From Novosphingobium sp. ST904 (lineage in GTDB: Bacteria; Pseudomonadota; Alphaproteobacteria; Sphingomonadales; Sphingomonadaceae): 64,000 nucleotides of DNA. The position numbers and the translations under genes were made by a program. Positions within the stretch are counted from its first letter, which is position 1; every line of letters starts with the position of its first letter. Below, piece after piece: positions 61,052 through 64,000 of this stretch. The notes beneath the pieces were generated by a model. The model made no database searches. It had not been told where the DNA came from and saw nothing but the letters and a program-made list of their open reading frames with translations. Where the stretch lies: positions 1 through 64,000 of the forward strand of contig NZ_LGJH01000144.1 of the NCBI RefSeq assembly GCF_001298105.1. Reading direction: 5' to 3'.

Positions 61052-61905
61052 TTATGTCCTATTATATATAGAATGGGTGAGCGTTTCAGGTTCAAAATGA
61101 ACCTCACGCTCAGCAGAGCGTGAAATCGCCGCAATAGCGGTATTATTCGCATCGATACGCTCCGCCTCGCGGGCATCCATAGATGCGCCAAGCCGCGCAA
61201 GCACACGCCCCATCTCTCCTCCGACCGTCAGTCTCGCGAACTCATAGTTGGGCAGGGCCGCAGCCATACGTGCCGCCTCGCCAGCCTCTTCCTGGCGACG
61301 CCATTCTTCATCGACTGGCAGAGGTGCGGGGCGCATCCAGCGCGACATGTAGCCAAGCACCGACTTGGGCAGCAGCAGGCGGTAGGCGTTGGACGTTTGC
61401 TCGTAGCGCGGCCCAGCCCCTTCGCCCGCCATCCGTTTGAAGCGGCGCTGACGGATCAGGAAGCCGATCGCCTCGAGCGCGGCCAGCGCACGTCGCACCG
61501 TCGAGCGGCCAAGGCCCGTCGCTTCGACCAGATGATCGTAGCTGGGATAGACACGCCCCTTGTTGAGGCGCGCGAGCGTGGTCAGCTCCTCGTAGACTCG
61601 CACCGCCGAGGCGGTGAGCCGCGTCAGCAGGCGCTCGCTGGCGCTGAGTGTGCGTGTCCCCGCGCGACACTCGCGCATCAGCCGTTTTCCGGCGTCGAGG
61701 GCCTTCCTCGCCGCGCGCAGCATCCGGTCAGGTTCGCCCCTGGCGGGCACCTGGAAAAACGTCTCCTCGAACGTCTCGGCCTCGAGACTGCCGCCAGCAC
61801 GGGCACCCCTGTACGATGCAAAGCGCCCGAGCGCGCCTTGCCGGTGCGAACCGGGATACCGGACAGCGCGTTAAGCGCTGCGGTCCCGACAGCATACGTC
61901 CCCAT
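61052..61905 (-). pseudogene. Winged-helix replication-protein candidate, frameshifted
   Basis: ATG 61905 has a good AGGAGGAA ribosome site (MGTYAVGTAALNALSGIPVR, TGKARSG). Near 61830 one base is missing and the gene continues in another frame: FASYRGARAGGSLEAETFEE, TFFQVPARGEPDRMLRAARK, then the HTH NKGRVYPSYDHLVEATGLGR, STVRRALAALEAIGFLIRQR, and KSVLGYMSRWMRPAPLPVD. The restored length is about 284 residues. The architecture, a central wHTH between charged helices, matches RepA-like HTH proteins of alphaproteobacterial plasmids. It could instead be a transcription regulator. No iterons are visible next to it. Confidence 0.6.
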
Positions 61906-61968
61906 TGCCTTCCTCCTTGATGGAGGCCGGACCAGGCAAAAAGATTCCGTGGCGCGAAGCGCGCATCC

Positions 61969-62095
61969 TTGATTCGGTGATCGGGATGGGCTATGTCAGG
62001 CCTTGATGAGTGACCGTTTGCGTTTGGCGACGCAGACATAGCCGATCTTAAACGATCGCTGATTTTGGGACGCCCGGCCTTCGTGCCGGGCTTTC
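61969..62095 (+). ncRNA. Candidate antisense copy-control RNA
   Basis: On the plus strand, opposite the leader of the leftward rep-like gene: a possible promoter TTGATT (61969-61974), 17-bp spacer, TATGTC (61992-61997), then about 90 nt ending at a terminator hairpin (62072-62091) with a T-rich tail. The size, antisense position and terminator are those of a plasmid counter-transcribed RNA. No gene on the plus strand needs that terminator otherwise. Confidence 0.4.
62072..62091 (+). terminator. Rho-independent terminator on the plus strand
   Basis: GCCCGGC-CTTCGT-GCCGGGC followed by TTTCCTTTATTT. It is strong in the rightward direction, and in that direction no protein gene precedes it. Confidence 0.7.
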
Positions 62096-62097
62096 CT

Positions 62098-62343
62098 TTA
62101 TTTGGTCACAGCCAAAAACTCCTGTTGCAGAAACATGTCGGTGCGAATGCGGTCGAGCACCGCATTGATGGCAGCTTCGCGCGAAGACAGGCCCATTGCA
62201 TCCCGCGCTTGATCGAGCGTTTCGATCGCATCGGGAGAGAGCCAGAAATTGTTGCGCACCCAGCCTTCGCCGCGCTTGGCTTGCGCCTTGCGTCGCATCG
62301 CCTTTGCAGCTGGATGAGTTGAAAGAGAATCTGCCATTCTCAT
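62098..62343 (-). CDS. Small DNA-binding-type protein (RHH-like)
   Basis: 81 residues from ATG 62343 (ATG 62337 is possible). Basic N-terminus (KAMRRKAQAKRGEGWVRNNF), then WLSPDAIETLDQARDAMGLS, SREAAINAVLDRIRTDMFLQ, which has the strand-helix-helix pattern of RHH/CopG-type copy regulators. It is immediately upstream of and co-directional with the rep-like gene, a position typical of a copy-number repressor. Confidence 0.6.
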   Translation of the reverse strand: MRMADSLSTHPAAKAMRRKAQAKRGEGWVRNNFWLSPDAIETLDQARDAMGLSSREAAINAVLDRIRTDMFLQQEFLAVTK

Positions 62344-62451
62344 TGCCTAGCCCGGGCTTAAGCATTTTGCAATTAAGCACTTTACGACCGGCTTGCGGCG
62401 AAGCAGTTTCTCGCGTAGCAACTCCATAGAAAATAAGGCTTTAATAGGCGA

Positions 62452-62976
62452 TCAAAGATACCTTCGATTGAAGGCTTGCTCTTTCAATGCGACAGCAGAT
62501 TCAAATTCCTTCTTGAGAAATTTGACGAGTGTAGACTGCAAACGCCTACCATAAGCCGGCTGTATGTCGCTCCATTCCAGCCCCTCAAGTCGGTGGACGA
62601 GGTCGATAACGACTTCGGGGAGGCCCTGAATGAATTCCGACAGGAAGCCGATTAGCCGATCGGCATCTCCGGTTGCCATTTCAAAGGCTCTATCGGAATT
62701 TGATAACATCTCCGAAGCCAGGAAAGCTTCAACCTCGTTGATTTCGAGGATTTGAAGAATGAGGTCGATTTCATCGACGCGGAACGGTCGTCGTTTGTCC
62801 TGTGCCTCTTTGAGGCATGTGATCATCCTTGTGCGCCCTATGCCTGTTTCCACAGCAAGTTGGCGCTTGCTCAACCCTTTCGATTTCATTCGATGGAGAA
62901 TGAAATCGATCAGGCCAGACGTAATGATGACCGTCTGCTCGTGAGGTTGAGCACAGGACGCTTTTGGCAGGCCCAT
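62452..62976 (-). CDS. XRE-type HTH protein, lower GC
   Basis: 174 residues. The central HTH is LIDFILHRMKSKGLSKRQLA, VETGIGRTRMITCLKEAQDK, then RRPFRVDEIDLILQILEINE. The C-terminal half is helical (RLIGFLSEFIQGLPEVVIDL, RLQSTLVKFLKKEFESAVAL). GC content falls well below that of the plasmid backbone, suggesting separate acquisition. Possibly a phage- or defence-type regulator. No partner is evident apart from the next AT-rich gene. Confidence 0.65.
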   Translation of the reverse strand: MGLPKASCAQPHEQTVIITSGLIDFILHRMKSKGLSKRQLAVETGIGRTRMITCLKEAQDKRRPFRVDEIDLILQILEINEVEAFLASEMLSNSDRAFEMATGDADRLIGFLSEFIQGLPEVVIDLVHRLEGLEWSDIQPAYGRRLQSTLVKFLKKEFESAVALKEQAFNRRYL

Positions 62977-63101
62977 TTCCGTATCCCCCGAATAATGTCG
63001 CGGAGTTAGAGATACCTATCAGGGGATATTGTGCAAGCAACTGCCAGACTTATGGCACTGAGGCGTGTTAGTTAACCATGGCAGCCCGTTGCAATAGGCG
63101 G

Positions 63102-63548
63102 CTACATTATTGTTCTTTTCTTTAATAAATTCCTATATGACTTTGCATCTTTGTAATTCATGCCTAGTTTAGTCATGACTTCAGTCGCGTTAGCCTCGAC
63201 GATATAATCAAAAAGAAGCAACGAGAGTGCATCTTTGAATGCAATCGATTCGCCCATTGCCTTCTCCAGCTTCGGGATCGCGTCGGATATACTTTGCTCG
63301 CTCGACTGCAAAATGCAGATCCCAAACTCGGTATTACCAACGCTTGGTATGAGGCGCATATGCTCCTTCATATCCTCCGGATCGTATTGTAGAGCAATTG
63401 AATCAATAGCTTGGGCGCGATCATCGACCACCCGTTCAAGGGATGAAAACTCCTTGTTCTGGTTTGAGTGCAGCCTAATAGCTTCGGTGCTCAACCGAAA
63501 ATAGTAATCAGATACTTTAAGCGATATATGTTTTTGTTGTCCGCCCAT
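63102..63548 (-). CDS. Hypothetical protein, AT-rich
   Basis: 148 residues from ATG 63548 (MGGQQKHISLKVSDYYFRLS); the upstream extension to 63602 is not supported. Helical and charged (HSNQNKEFSSLERVVDDRAQ, AIPKLEKAMGESIAFKDALS, YKDAKSYRNLLKKRTIM). GC content is low, like its neighbour at 62452. The family is not recognised. Confidence 0.6.
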   Translation of the reverse strand: MGGQQKHISLKVSDYYFRLSTEAIRLHSNQNKEFSSLERVVDDRAQAIDSIALQYDPEDMKEHMRLIPSVGNTEFGICILQSSEQSISDAIPKLEKAMGESIAFKDALSLLLFDYIVEANATEVMTKLGMNYKDAKSYRNLLKKRTIM

Positions 63549-63696
63549 GATTAAGTACCCTTTTGTCCTGATACACTGCCTTTCGTCCTTCGCTAAATGC
63601 ACATTATACCTTTCGCAAAGATGAAAAGGTCAAATCGAGCACTTAGCCGATAATGGGAAGTGTTGGCGGGAGTCCTCCCAATTTCATCGAAATGGT

Positions 63697-63774
63697 GACC
63701 GCCGTAACGGCCACGTGACCGCGTGGGCGGCCAGGTGGCCGTTATGGCGGTCGCGCGGCCGCCCACGCGGTCAT
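63697..63774. repeat. Interleaved inverted repeats A-B-A'-B'
   Basis: A (63697-63714, GACCGCCGTAACGGCCAC) is inverted at A' (63735-63752), and B (63715-63732, GTGACCGCGTGGGCGGCC) at B' (63757-63774), each matching 17 of 18. The pairs cross instead of nesting: A pairs across B, and B pairs across A'. In RNA this could fold as a pseudoknot or as two exclusive hairpins. It lies about 155 bp before the start of the gene at 63929. Confidence 0.85.
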
Positions 63775-63928
63775 AATCAACGATTCGCCACCTTATATTA
63801 CCGGTGTCTTCGCGAAAAGTTTCACATCCCGCGTTGTTTGAGGGTCGTTGACTTGATGCTGTGGAGATCGCCGTCGCAGCCTCTCCCTGGGCGCGCTTGA
63901 AAGCGCTCGATCCAAGGAGACCTCTTAT

Positions 63929-64000
63929 ATGAAGACTCTGCTCATGAAGGCCGGTGCTCGCGAGAACGCTGTCCTGGCCGCCGCGGCGGTCGCGGCTGCG
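63929..64000 (+). CDS. Start of a gene cut by the window end (possible pilin)
   Basis: ATG 63929 has AAGGAGA 8 bases upstream. The visible 24 residues are MKTLLMKAGARENAVLAAAA plus VAAA, a basic N-terminus leading into an Ala-rich hydrophobic stretch. That fits a long signal sequence of a conjugative pilin (TraA/VirB2 type), which commonly opens a type IV secretion operon. Too little is present to be sure. Confidence 0.5.
   Translation, partial: MKTLLMKAGARENAVLAAAAVAAA

Overview
The window reads as one side of a large, GC-rich conjugative plasmid from an alphaproteobacterium, most likely a sphingomonad (Novosphingobium/Sphingobium type). This is inferred from the gene set (MucR/Ros regulator, DUF2493, DUF736, DUF3768 and DUF1173 proteins, an ArdC-type antirestriction protein, a MobF relaxase) and the codon use. 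No database search was possible. No rRNA, tRNA or CRISPR array was seen.

Layout. 1-8.3 kb is an insertion-sequence scrapyard: a frameshifted IS1380-family transposase next to a gutted MASE1/GGDEF gene, a winged-helix protein, then a decayed IS66 element whose tnpC is split by an IS110-family element. 8.4-11.8 kb holds nucleoid and partition genes: HU, a MucR-like protein with a long Ala/Lys tail, a ParA ATPase and a ribbon-helix-helix (RHH) partner. 11.8-13.2 kb is the most striking stretch: about 570 bp, starting inside the 3' end of the RHH gene, is present three times, and each copy carries its own 8-bp tandem array (GTGATGCA, GTGACGCA or GTGGTGCA type). This looks like an amplified plasmid centromere. 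13.5-19.6 kb encodes a sigma-region-4/membrane protein and a set of small envelope or secreted proteins (CsgG-like, NERD domain, nuclease lipoprotein).

19.6-26.5 kb is the mobilisation module in R388 trwABC order: an RHH accessory protein, a TraD-type coupling protein and a 1150-residue MobF relaxase, read leftward from a probable oriT at 25.75-26.3 kb. 26.5-34.6 kb is a mosaic of DUF2493, DUF736, an IHF-alpha-like protein, YbaK and long non-coding stretches with strong hairpins. 34.6-57.2 kb is almost entirely leftward: DUF3768, a PAPS-reductase-like ATPase, Myb/GcrA-like repeat proteins, a HerA-like ATPase, three toxin-antitoxin pairs (RelBE, VapBC/FitAB, BrnTA), ArdC, a 778-residue ParB-domain protein, a 1433-residue methyltransferase/Strawberry-notch helicase resembling phage DarB, and a CHC2/Toprim primase. 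I read this as a stability, establishment and antirestriction region. 58-64 kb carries DUF1173, a VirB1-like transglycosylase, a winged-helix replication-protein candidate with a possible antisense RNA in its leader, two lower-GC genes, an unusual interleaved inverted repeat, and the start of a gene that may open the type IV secretion operon.

At least eleven genes are broken by what look like single missing bases, including traD, ardC, the herA-like gene and the rep-like gene. All have the same polarity, so sequencing deletions are at least as likely as genuine decay. Those genes are listed as frameshifted, with both parts described.
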